Below are positions 26,611-33,464 of a stretch of DNA of 33,464 bases, piece after piece; within the stretch, counting starts at the first letter, position 1, and each line of letters begins with the position of its first letter. Below the pieces are notes generated by a model. The model was not told the DNA's origin and did no database searches. It saw nothing but the letters and a program-made list of their open reading frames with translations. The translations under genes were made by a program, and so were the position numbers. Origin of the DNA: an uncultured bacterium (GTDB lineage Bacteria > Verrucomicrobiota > Lentisphaeria > Victivallales > UBA1829); contig CASEYW010000013.1 in the NCBI GenBank assembly GCA_949292215.1, positions 1 through 33,464 of the forward strand. Direction: 5' to 3'.

Positions 26611-27939
26611 TTATTTTTGGCACCGGACCAGGAAAACGCTGGAGTCGGATTTCGTTGCTGCGCGGAAGGCGCCGCTCATTGTTTCAGATTGGAACACCGG
26701 TTCCAGATCATGTGCATCATCCAGCAAAAGAAGTTCCACGGAAGAGAAGTTTTCCAGATGGTCAATCTTGAATTCCAGTTCCGCAGCACCGGTTTTGAAG
26801 CAGGAGACGAGAATCCGCATATCGCCGTTTTCATTCGCGGAAGCCAGCGTGGAGACCCCTTCTCTGTTTCCGCTTGTTTCGGTTCGGATCCGGTTTTTGA
26901 AGAGAGCTGTTTCTCCGAACGCTTTCATTCCGCAGTAGGATTTTGTCGGCAGGCAGAAACGGTTGAAGAGTCCCCAGTTAGTGGCTGTTGCGGTGTAGTA
27001 GCATCCCAGATCCAGAGGCGTGTCCTGCCAGCCGATCATGACGGTATTCAGAAATGCGGCGGATTCGAGTCCTTGCATGATCCGGTATGACGTTTCGCGA
27101 TAGGCCTTGTCCTCACGCAGCAGAATCCAGTCCAGCGGAAAATAATGCCATTCGTTCAGGTGGATTTCGGTATTATGGAAGCCGTTTTCGTCCAGAATTC
27201 TGCGGACTTCCGAGGGGGAGTTGATGAGATCGGCTGGATTTTTCGCATATCCGTGATAGGAGTAAAAGTCCAGAGGCACCTTGTGTTCCGCGCAGAAGCG
27301 GATGAACTCTTTGGAGTGGTCTCCGAACCAGCAGTGGGCTGGTCCGCCGAACTTGAGGTGCGGAAAACGTTTTTTCAGTTCTGTTGCAGTTTCGGCATAG
27401 AACGCGTTGAATTCGTCCAGAGTCCCGTTCCACATGAGATGGACGCCATCGCGGTCAGTGCATTCCGGCTCGTTCCAGATTTCCCAGAAACGGATATCGA
27501 AATGGTAGCCGTCCGCCCATCCTTCCGTGTAGTGGCGGATGATGTGCGTGACAATTTCAATCCACTGGCGCGGCTCCGGCGGATCAAGAAAATATTTGTG
27601 GATTCCGTGCTCGATGGAGGTCCCGAGACGGTAGTAAATGGCGGTTCCGAGGTCGATACAGTTTTTGAGGTAATCGTCGGTTTGTTTGAAATAGTAGTTG
27701 CGGGGATCCTCCGGATCGGCGTGGAAGTTGGCAAAGATCAACGGTACATCGACCAGACGCGTTCCGGCATTTTCCAGTGGAGCGTCATGAAGGCGTGTGA
27801 TCGGCAGATGCAGTTCCCCGAACTCCTTCCGGATGCACCATCCTGCCTTTTCATTGACAATCGCAGGGGCCAGATTTCCTCCATTGACTTTCTTGACCGT
27901 TCCGATTTTTTCTCCGCTAAAAACGTTGATCGTTCTCAT
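26611..27939 (-). CDS. GH39-like glycosidase (clan A TIM barrel)
   Basis: 442 residues from ATG 27939 with aagga upstream; the longer frame to 27999 runs into the promoter and is rejected. The fold is a GH-A clan TIM barrel like beta-xylosidase/alpha-iduronidase GH39. The acid/base motif is FWEIWNEPE (E157), and the nucleophile candidate lies in TEIHLNEWHYF (E263). A small beta domain forms the last ~90 residues. There is no signal peptide. It is the first gene of the operon GH39-GH9-GH28-EamA and lies divergent from the GntR-type regulator. The substrate is not determined; xylosides, uronides and arabinosides are all possible for this group. Confidence 0.85.
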   Translation of the reverse strand: MRTINVFSGEKIGTVKKVNGGNLAPAIVNEKAGWCIRKEFGELHLPITRLHDAPLENAGTRLVDVPLIFANFHADPEDPRNYYFKQTDDYLKNCIDLGTAIYYRLGTSIEHGIHKYFLDPPEPRQWIEIVTHIIRHYTEGWADGYHFDIRFWEIWNEPECTDRDGVHLMWNGTLDEFNAFYAETATELKKRFPHLKFGGPAHCWFGDHSKEFIRFCAEHKVPLDFYSYHGYAKNPADLINSPSEVRRILDENGFHNTEIHLNEWHYFPLDWILLREDKAYRETSYRIMQGLESAAFLNTVMIGWQDTPLDLGCYYTATATNWGLFNRFCLPTKSYCGMKAFGETALFKNRIRTETSGNREGVSTLASANENGDMRILVSCFKTGAAELEFKIDHLENFSSVELLLLDDAHDLEPVFQSETMSGAFRAATKSDSSVFLVRCQK

Positions 27940-28001
27940 GGTCGTTTTCCTTTTTTTGCAATATACGCTGTCGATGAACCGATTATAGATTCCTTTCATT
28001 C

Positions 28002-28029
28002 ATTATACTCTTTTTTGTCGGAAAGTCAA
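28002..28029 (-). promoter_or_regulatory. Strong promoter of the glycosidase operon
   Basis: On the minus strand TTGACT (28029-28024), a 16-base spacer and a perfect TATAAT (28007-28002). Transcription would start near 27995, giving a leader of about 55 bases before the ATG at 27939. It is the same -35, spacing and -10 as the promoter at 1406. Confidence 0.75.
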
Positions 28030-28031
28030 TC

Positions 28032-28055
28032 ATAATTCGTGATTATAGTGATTAT
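28032..28055. promoter_or_regulatory. Candidate operator of the divergent regulator
   Basis: ATAAT (28032-28036) and ATTAT (28042-28046) form a perfect inverted repeat with a 5-base gap, immediately upstream of the -35 box. GATTAT is then repeated directly at 28041-28046 and 28050-28055. A further GATTATAG occurs at 27981-27988, matching 28041-28048 exactly and lying just after the predicted transcription start. The two sites flank the promoter, which fits repression by a dimeric GntR/LacI-type protein. In AT-rich DNA such words also arise by chance. Confidence 0.35.
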
Positions 28056-28079
28056 TTTTTTGTTTTTTTTATTTTTTGT

Positions 28080-28108
28080 TTGCAAAACAGATTCTTTCCG
28101 CCTATATT
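28080..28108 (+). promoter_or_regulatory. Possible promoter of the GntR-type regulator gene
   Basis: TTGCAA (28080-28085), a 17-base spacer and TATATT (28103-28108) on the plus strand, about 40 bases before the ATG at 28150. The -35 regions of this and the divergent promoter are about 50 bases apart. Confidence 0.5.
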
Positions 28109-28149
28109 CCAAAACGGCAAGGTGAACAGAAGGAAAGCAGTGGCGAACG

Positions 28150-29235
28150 ATGAAGAAGATCACGATGGATCCGTTGAAAAGCATCCGATCTCAGATTGCG
28201 GAGTATTTTCGTGCAGAGATTCGGGAAGGAGGATTAAAACCGGGGGACCGTCTGCCCTCGGCACGTGAACTGGCGCGTATGTTCGGTACTGCGGAGGCGA
28301 ATGTGCACCACGCGCTCGCTCTTCTGGTGAAGGAAGGTATGCTGACACGACGTCCGAAAGCCGGAACAGTCGTCACGGACGGCGTGGAAAAGCTGACTTG
28401 CGCGGCGATCTATCTGAACTGGTTTTACATTCAGCGCGGAGAAAATTTTACACGCCTCCTGATCGAGATGCTGGAGGAACGATTTTCCGAGCGGGGAATC
28501 CGATGTGTTGTGATTTACGATACTCCGTCACAGAACGGACTGGAGCGCCTGAAACGTCTGGCGGAAAGCCGGCAGATTCAGGGAGTGGTGGTGCGTTCTC
28601 TTCTGCCGGAGCAGCATTTGTTTTTTGCGCGTCTTCCGGTTCCGTTTTCCGCCGTCAGTTCGATGCGGATTCAGAATCGTGTTTCCTTTTTTTCCGCAGA
28701 GACGATTCAGCGGATCATGGAGCGGATTCGGAAGGATGGTGTGGAACGGCTCGGGATTCTCTCGTCGGCAAATTTCGAGTTGCAGAAGAAAGATTCTCCG
28801 GAAAATGCGATGCATCCCTTTTTCCTCAAATCCTTTCGGGATCAGAAGCTGGAGGTGCGGCGGGAATGGGTTTTTGACAGCTGTGTCTACGGGAGACCGA
28901 AGATTCTGGACAGTTCTCTTTTCGCGTATGCCGGATTTGAAAAAATCTGGTCGCTGGCAGAACGACCGGATGCGCTTCTGGTGTTTTCCGACGATATGGT
29001 CAGCGGGCTGGCGATGTCGTTTTATCATCTGGGGGTGAAAGTTCCGCAGGATATCCGCCTGTACATTCATAAGACTCTGGAGAATGAACTCATTCTTCCG
29101 TTTCCGTGTACTTTGCTGGAGAATCGGATCAGCGAGCTTGCGGATCTGCTTGTCCGGCAGCTGATCGACCAGAGCGAGGGGCGTCCTCCGGTGCCGGCTA
29201 GTCTTGCCTGCGAGTTTCGCGAATGGATTCCCTGA
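28150..29235 (+). CDS. GntR-type transcriptional regulator with LacI-like sugar-binding domain
   Basis: 361 residues, ATG at 28150 (aaggaa lies about 14 bases upstream, so ATG 28165 cannot be excluded). Residues 1-75 are a GntR winged helix: SQIAEYFRAEI, LKPGDRLPSARELARMFG, ANVHHALALLVKEGMLTRRP, KAGTVV. Residues from ~85 onward resemble the periplasmic-binding-protein-like effector domain of LacI/AraR-type regulators, with the closing region DALLVFSDDMVSGLAMSFYH and a final VPQDIRLYIHKTLENELILP. The AraR architecture (GntR head, LacI body) usually means a sugar-responsive repressor. It is divergent from the glycosidase operon, 210 bases away, and is the obvious candidate to control it. Confidence 0.92.
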   Translation: MKKITMDPLKSIRSQIAEYFRAEIREGGLKPGDRLPSARELARMFGTAEANVHHALALLVKEGMLTRRPKAGTVVTDGVEKLTCAAIYLNWFYIQRGENFTRLLIEMLEERFSERGIRCVVIYDTPSQNGLERLKRLAESRQIQGVVVRSLLPEQHLFFARLPVPFSAVSSMRIQNRVSFFSAETIQRIMERIRKDGVERLGILSSANFELQKKDSPENAMHPFFLKSFRDQKLEVRREWVFDSCVYGRPKILDSSLFAYAGFEKIWSLAERPDALLVFSDDMVSGLAMSFYHLGVKVPQDIRLYIHKTLENELILPFPCTLLENRISELADLLVRQLIDQSEGRPPVPASLACEFREWIP

Positions 29236-29273
29236 AGGAACTGAAATTCCTGTTTTGAAGACGTGGACTTTTC

Positions 29274-29315
29274 AAAAAAAAACGGAACATCCGGTTCTGA
29301 TGCCCGGATGTTCCG
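29274..29315 (-). terminator. Rho-independent terminator of the kinase-oxidoreductase-aldolase operon
   Basis: CGGAACATCCGG (29283-29294) pairs perfectly with CCGGATGTTCCG (29304-29315), with a 9-base loop. On the minus strand the stem is followed by nine T residues (the A run 29274-29282). It lies 22 bases after the aldolase stop codon and also sits downstream of the convergent regulator gene. Confidence 0.9.
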
Positions 29316-29337
29316 CAGAGGTTGTCCGTCTGCTGTC

Positions 29338-30165
29338 TTACTTTCCCGCGAAGAAGCGGATCAGACGTGCGGCATGCGCCGCGCACTCATCAACGATCGG
29401 ATCGTAGAACTTGTCGATGGGGACGAATTTTCCGTCGAGTTCGTTCAGTTCTTTCCGGGTGGCTTTCAGATAGGTGTCCATGAATTCGGTCGCGATGTTG
29501 ATTTTCGCGATACCCGCCTGAATGGTCTTCCGGACATCCTCCAGCGGAGTGCCGGAGCCGCCGTGAAGGACCAGCGGGGTTTCCGGCAGGCTGTCGGCGA
29601 TCTCCCGGCAGCGTTCGATATCGAGCTTCGGCGTGGATTTGTAGTATCCGTGTGCCGTGCCGATTGAGACTGCAAGAGCATCTACTCCGGTCTGTTTTGC
29701 GAATTCATAGGCTTCCTTGACATCGGTCAGCGCGGTTTCATCGCCCTGTGCCACATGTCCGATTTCCCCTTCGACGGAAGCTCCGAACGATTTTGCGTAT
29801 TCCACGCAGAAGTGGGTGATACGTACATTTTCATCAAACGGGAGCCGGGAACCGTCGTACATGACTGAGGTATATCCCCAGGCGAGAGCGTCCTTGACCT
29901 GACCGACGTTGTCTCCGTGGTCGAGATGCAGTGCCACCGGCTGATTCGATCGGTGCGCCAGACGGATCAGCATTCCTGCAAGATCATACGCTTTGTTCGA
30001 ATTGAAGAGCCGCATGTAGAGCTGGATGATGACGGGTGATTTTTCCGCTTCCGCCGCCTTGAGGACTGCGGCGGCTGTTTCATAATTTGCAATGTTGAAT
30101 GCTCCCACGGCACGCTTTTCCCTGCGTGCCTGGATCAGCATTTCCTTCATATTGACGAGTGCCAT
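29338..30165 (-). CDS. Class II (zinc) ketose-phosphate aldolase
   Basis: 275 residues, ATG at 30165 with gaggaggcgg upstream. It belongs to the fructose-/tagatose-bisphosphate aldolase class II family (FbaA, GatY, KbaY; usual length 280-360). It cleaves a ketose phosphate to DHAP and an aldehyde using Zn2+. Visible: N-terminal VNMKEMLIQARREKRAVGAFN, HLDHGDN with the catalytic Asp and a zinc His, VEGEIGHV, GTAHGYYK with a zinc His, and LHGGSGTP with the third His and phosphate loop. The short length and the VEGEIGHV form are like GatY/KbaY rather than housekeeping FBA. It is the last gene of the operon, 15 bases after the Fe-S protein; the true substrate is likely the product of the FGGY kinase. 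Confidence 0.92.
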   Translation of the reverse strand: MALVNMKEMLIQARREKRAVGAFNIANYETAAAVLKAAEAEKSPVIIQLYMRLFNSNKAYDLAGMLIRLAHRSNQPVALHLDHGDNVGQVKDALAWGYTSVMYDGSRLPFDENVRITHFCVEYAKSFGASVEGEIGHVAQGDETALTDVKEAYEFAKQTGVDALAVSIGTAHGYYKSTPKLDIERCREIADSLPETPLVLHGGSGTPLEDVRKTIQAGIAKINIATEFMDTYLKATRKELNELDGKFVPIDKFYDPIVDECAAHAARLIRFFAGK

Positions 30166-30180
30166 GGTCCGCCTCCTCTG

Positions 30181-31215
30181 TCAGATGTTTTCCGCGGCAA
30201 GCTCTTCCAGCGTTTTCACGTTGAGCTTCGTATACTTGGAAAGGAAGAGCTTCGTATACGGGGAAGCAACGATGATGACATCCTTTTTCGGGTCATCTGC
30301 GCGTGCTTCGATGTATTTTGCGAGCTTTTCCACGATGGCTTCGTTGATTTTCGGAAGAACAACTGCGCCTTCTCCGCAGGTGTAGGATTCCTCGTTGTTG
30401 GTTCCGAACGGCTTGATTTCGGCCTTCATGTCGGCGAGGAGGGCACGGGGGAACTTGTAATTGTCGTTGTAGTTTTTAAGGTAGTCGCTTTCGAGGTAAT
30501 AGACCTCTCCGGCCTTTTTGAATTTCAGCTTGAGGCTCCGGATGTATTCGGACGTGTGCATGACCTTTGCGGAGAGCTTGATTCCGAACTCCTTGTAATC
30601 GTTGACGAGAGCGTCATAGGCTGCCGGGTTGGAAACAACAAGGATTTTTACCTTGCTGTCTTTAACGACTTTTGCAAACTTTTCCGCCGCGGCTTTGGCT
30701 TCCGTCGGGAACCCGAGGATCTTGAGAGCCTTGCCGATGCAGCCTCCGGTGACGGTCTGATAGGGAACCTTGGCTTTTTTCATGATTTTGTCAAAGGCCT
30801 TTGCCACGGTTTTGGCTTCTGCGGTGTAGGAGTCTTCGAAATAGAGGACATCGCCGCTGCCTTTCACGGTCCATTTTTCACTTTTTTTGAGTTCCGCCGC
30901 AATGTTCTTGACGTAATCGGGAGCAAATCCAGCCTGAACGATGTCGGTGCGTGCTGCGAGATTGAGTCCGTTTTCGTCGAAGTGGCTGACACAGTGATAG
31001 CGGCATGCCGCGCTGAGGTCGGAACGGTAGAGTGTGTCGATGAAGTCCTTGTTGGAGAGCTGTTCCGGGTGCATGGTCACGCCGTAGATCATGGCGGCGC
31101 GGACGCGCGGGGTGTCCGCTTCCGTGAACATGACGTTGCCGATTCCGGAAAGATGACGGCACATGAAGCAGAAACGGCAGTTCTTGATTGCATCTGTATA
31201 GTTGTCGATATTCAT
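30181..31215 (-). CDS. GlpC/GlcF-like Fe-S oxidoreductase subunit with one degenerate cluster site
   Basis: 344 residues, ATG at 31215, two bases after the oxidase stop. In GlpC/GlcF/LutA-type proteins two ferredoxin motifs CxxCxxCxxxC precede two CCG domains. Here motif I is C13-C16-C19-S23 (CRFCFMCRHLSG) and motif II is S65-S68-C71-C75 (SDLSAACRYHC). Cluster I ligands (C13, C16, C19, C75) are kept; cluster II would need S23, S65, S68 and C71, three of them Ser. The CCG domains retain only single cysteines: GGCIGKAL (C159) and TCGEGAVV (C280), and ASPYT stands where ACPFC is usual. It probably passes electrons from the neighbouring FAD protein through a single 4Fe-4S cluster; this is inference. 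Confidence 0.85.
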   Translation of the reverse strand: MNIDNYTDAIKNCRFCFMCRHLSGIGNVMFTEADTPRVRAAMIYGVTMHPEQLSNKDFIDTLYRSDLSAACRYHCVSHFDENGLNLAARTDIVQAGFAPDYVKNIAAELKKSEKWTVKGSGDVLYFEDSYTAEAKTVAKAFDKIMKKAKVPYQTVTGGCIGKALKILGFPTEAKAAAEKFAKVVKDSKVKILVVSNPAAYDALVNDYKEFGIKLSAKVMHTSEYIRSLKLKFKKAGEVYYLESDYLKNYNDNYKFPRALLADMKAEIKPFGTNNEESYTCGEGAVVLPKINEAIVEKLAKYIEARADDPKKDVIIVASPYTKLFLSKYTKLNVKTLEELAAENI

Positions 31216-31217
31216 GA

Positions 31218-32672
31218 TCAGACTCCTTTGAAACCTAATTTGCCGGGGTTCATAATGTTGTTCGGGTCGAGCTGTCTCTTGATGCCTTCGAGAACCGGCA
31301 TCGCGGGTCCGTAAAGTTCTTTCATCAGGCGACCGAGCTTGAGTCCGACTCCGTGGTGTTCGTTGATGACTCCTCCGTTCGCAATTGCGGCGCGGATTGC
31401 CATGTCCCAGACCTTGTTGTAGAGAGCGGCTGCTTCGCGCGGATCTTTCGGCACATGTTCTTCTTCAAAGATGAAGCGGGCATAGAGCATGCAGCCCCAC
31501 TCATACCAGTGAGAGAAGTGTCCAATGAAGCGTGCCTGCGGGAAGTTCTCGTTGACGACCTTTTTCATCGCCCAGTAGACCTTTTCGATGTTGGAGAAGG
31601 TTGCCACTGTATCGAGCGTTCCGAACGCCTGCGGCATATGGAACATGAACGGCGGATAGAAGAATTTGTATTTGTTTTCCCACCAGAGTTCACCGCCCTT
31701 GCTGCCGAGGTCTTTGCCTTTGAACTTCTTTTCCATGATTTCGCGGGCATATCTCATCTGGCAGTCGACGATGTCTTTTCTTCCGTCGAAGCCGAAGACC
31801 AGGTATGCTCCTTTGTCGAGTTCCATGCCGAAGACTTTGCGGACATGGTGGATGGTTTCCTCCTCATCATAGAGGCGGACCGCGCAGGGCTGAAGCCTGC
31901 TGCGCATCAGTTCGGCTCCGGCGCTCATAGCCGTGTGGAAATCCTTGAAGATGTAGGCGCGGAACTCGCGCGCTTCCGGCTGCGGATGTACTTTGAGAGT
32001 CACTTCCGTGATGATTCCGAGTGTTCCCTCGCTGCCGAGGAACAGCATCGTGAGATCCGGTCCGGACGCGTGGCGCGGGACGGGAAGGGTGCGGATGATT
32101 TCGCCCGTCGGTGTGACCACTTCCAGGGACATGACCATATCTTCAATTTTGCCGTATTTGGTGGAAAGCACGCCGGTTCCGCGGTGCGCGAGGAATCCTC
32201 CGATTGTCGCGCAGGCGATGGAGGCGGGCAGATGCATGGTGGAATAGCCTTCCTTATTGCAGCTCCATTCGAGATGACGGGCGATCATACCGGTCTGACA
32301 TGTAACTGTAAGTGCTTCCTTGTCAATGCCTTTGAACTTGTTCATGCGCTTCATGTCGATGATGATTCCGCCGTAGACGGGAAGTGCACCGCCCTGAGAA
32401 CCGGAACCCCCGCCCCACGGAACAACCGGAATGCGGTAGTGGTTTGCAACTTTCACGACCCGGGCGATCTCCTCGGTGCTGCCGGGATGGATGATGAAAT
32501 CCGGTTTCGGCGTTTCCATTCCGCGGTCGTGCCACATTTCGGGAATCCAGTAATAGTCGATCGAGTGACCGAACTTGTCGGCGTCACGGGTGCAGACATT
32601 GTCGTCGCCGACGATGTCCGTAAGCTCCGTGCGGATCATTTCATACATGTAGCTGTCTTTCGAGACTAACAT
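31218..32672 (-). CDS. FAD-binding oxidoreductase, GlcD/AGPS type
   Basis: 484 residues, ATG at 32672 with ggagga upstream. It is in the VAO/PCMH flavoprotein family (glycolate oxidase GlcD, D-lactate dehydrogenase, alkyl-DHAP synthase). The FAD site is visible as PVVPWGGGSGSQGG (residues ~80-95), LPASIACATIGGFLAHRGTG, and FLGSEGTLGIITEVTLKV. The C-terminal INEHHGVGLKLG and IKRQLDPNNIMNPGKLG are typical; the latter closes nearly all GlcD-like proteins. It oxidises a 2-hydroxyacid, passing electrons to the adjacent Fe-S subunit. In the operon it follows the FGGY kinase (41-base gap) and overlaps functionally with the aldolase, so the substrate may be lactate or glycolate derived from the aldehyde product. 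Confidence 0.92.
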   Translation of the reverse strand: MLVSKDSYMYEMIRTELTDIVGDDNVCTRDADKFGHSIDYYWIPEMWHDRGMETPKPDFIIHPGSTEEIARVVKVANHYRIPVVPWGGGSGSQGGALPVYGGIIIDMKRMNKFKGIDKEALTVTCQTGMIARHLEWSCNKEGYSTMHLPASIACATIGGFLAHRGTGVLSTKYGKIEDMVMSLEVVTPTGEIIRTLPVPRHASGPDLTMLFLGSEGTLGIITEVTLKVHPQPEAREFRAYIFKDFHTAMSAGAELMRSRLQPCAVRLYDEEETIHHVRKVFGMELDKGAYLVFGFDGRKDIVDCQMRYAREIMEKKFKGKDLGSKGGELWWENKYKFFYPPFMFHMPQAFGTLDTVATFSNIEKVYWAMKKVVNENFPQARFIGHFSHWYEWGCMLYARFIFEEEHVPKDPREAAALYNKVWDMAIRAAIANGGVINEHHGVGLKLGRLMKELYGPAMPVLEGIKRQLDPNNIMNPGKLGFKGV

Positions 32673-32713
32673 TTTGTCCTCCGTTTTGTTGGATATATCT
32701 CGTTGAAAATCAT

Positions 32714-33464
32714 TCAGTTGTGATCTGCGTAAATCGGGGCGAGCGCATCATGGATTCTCCGGTATTTCCGGAAGAGTCCCGCATACTGTTCCGCCATTGC
32801 CGGATCGGGAGTCAGTTCCCGGTCGATTCTCAGGCATTTGCGGACAGCATCCGCGCTGTCTTTGAAGAGTCCGATTCCGGTTCCCGCCAGCAGTGCGCTT
32901 CCGAACGAGGCGTCGCCCGGACTGGAGACCTGCACCGGAAGATTGAACACATTGCAGACAATTTCGCTCCAGAGACGGCTTCTCGCTCCGCCGCCGATCA
33001 GGAAAATCTGTTTTACCGGAAGTTTCATCAGTTCGATTACGCCGTAGCAGTCGAGGAGAGAAAACGCCACCCCTTCCAGCAGAGCCCGCATGAAGTCTCC
33101 TTTCGTCGAGGAGATCGCCATCCCGGTGAAACTGCCGCGGAGATTCGCATCCCAGTACGGCGAACGCTCTCCCTGAAGATAGGGATGGAAGAACATTCCA
33201 TTCGCTCCGACCGGGGATTTCGCCGCCTGCTGATCCATTAGTTCAAATGCTTTGGTTCCAATCCGTTGCGCTTCCAGTTTCTCCGCATCGCAGAAGAGGT
33301 CGCGGAACCATCTCTGGCAGAGCGCCGCCGCGTTCGTGGCGGAGACCGTATACCACATCCCCGGGATCACATGGGAGTAGGTTAATGTGGTCTGATAGGG
33401 ATGCGCTTCCGCCGTCATGACGTTGACATTCCCCGCTGTTGCCAGTTTGACGATGCAGTCGCCC
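32714..33464 (-). CDS. FGGY-family carbohydrate kinase, xylulokinase-like (5' end outside window)
   Basis: The minus-strand frame is open from the window edge to the TGA at 32716-32714, so this is the C-terminal ~250 residues of a kinase of about 500. The first visible residues are DCIVKLATAGNVNVM. The second FGGY domain is clear: FFHPYLQGERSPYWDANLRG, then ALLEGVAFSLLDCYGVIELM, then the phosphate-binding QIFLIGGGARSRLWSEIVCN and SPGDASFGSALLAGTGIG. These are closest to xylulokinase (XylB) in form. The enzyme phosphorylates a ketose or polyol. It heads the operon in view, but genes beyond the edge are unknown. Confidence 0.92.
   Translation of the reverse strand, partial: GDCIVKLATAGNVNVMTAEAHPYQTTLTYSHVIPGMWYTVSATNAAALCQRWFRDLFCDAEKLEAQRIGTKAFELMDQQAAKSPVGANGMFFHPYLQGERSPYWDANLRGSFTGMAISSTKGDFMRALLEGVAFSLLDCYGVIELMKLPVKQIFLIGGGARSRLWSEIVCNVFNLPVQVSSPGDASFGSALLAGTGIGLFKDSADAVRKCLRIDRELTPDPAMAEQYAGLFRKYRRIHDALAPIYADHN

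Noticed and set aside
23514..26938. Long plus-strand frames of 533 and 457 codons opposite the glycosidase genes
   Set aside because: In-register shadows of the GH28- and GH9-like genes, which have catalytic motifs, ribosome sites and translational coupling on the minus strand.
31353..32669. 438-codon plus-strand frame opposite the FAD oxidase
   Set aside because: In-register antisense of a clear GlcD-type protein; no motif of its own.

Overview
The window looks like chromosomal DNA of a Gram-negative, gut-type anaerobe that degrades polysaccharides. I would guess Lentisphaerota (Victivallis relatives) or a neighbouring PVC lineage. This is inference from gene content: a giant cysteine-free repeat protein, a plant-glycan-type hydrolase operon under a GntR/LacI-type regulator, a two-domain phosphofructokinase, and several TTG starts. 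There is no rRNA, tRNA, CRISPR array, transposase or integrase in view, so I cannot place the organism firmly.

Layout. (1) 1-1080, minus: an aldo/keto reductase with a ferredoxin-like tail, cut by the window edge, with its own promoter. (2) 1081-2021: an AT-rich gap with a strong plus-strand promoter (TTGACT-16-TATAAT), two hairpins and two doubtful small ORFs. (3) 2022-13768, plus: an 85-residue protein, a 188-residue protein of unknown function and a 3617-residue beta-helical/RTX-like repeat protein, closed by a hairpin and a strong terminator. This looks like an exported surface-protein locus. (4) 13992-17897, plus: mnmG (TTG start), an orphan OppC-type permease, and azlC-azlD. (5) 18100-20084, plus: gcvH with its terminator, a small SGNH hydrolase whose motifs are in circularly permuted order, and an unknown membrane protein. 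(6) 20245-22506, minus: a fused two-domain phosphofructokinase. (7) 22637-27939, minus: an operon GH39-like, GH9-like, GH28-like, EamA-type transporter, divergent from a GntR/LacI-type regulator (28150-29235, plus). (8) 29338-33464, minus: an operon of FGGY kinase (cut by the edge), GlcD-type FAD oxidase, GlpC/GlcF-type Fe-S protein and class II aldolase, ending in a terminator.

Regions 6-8 together suggest breakdown of a complex glycan, import of the product, phosphorylation and aldol cleavage of a sugar, oxidation of a hydroxyacid, and glycolysis. The most unusual items are the circularly permuted SGNH hydrolase (18594-19241), the Fe-S protein that has lost one complete cluster by three Cys-to-Ser changes (30181-31215), and the three-gene giant-protein locus.
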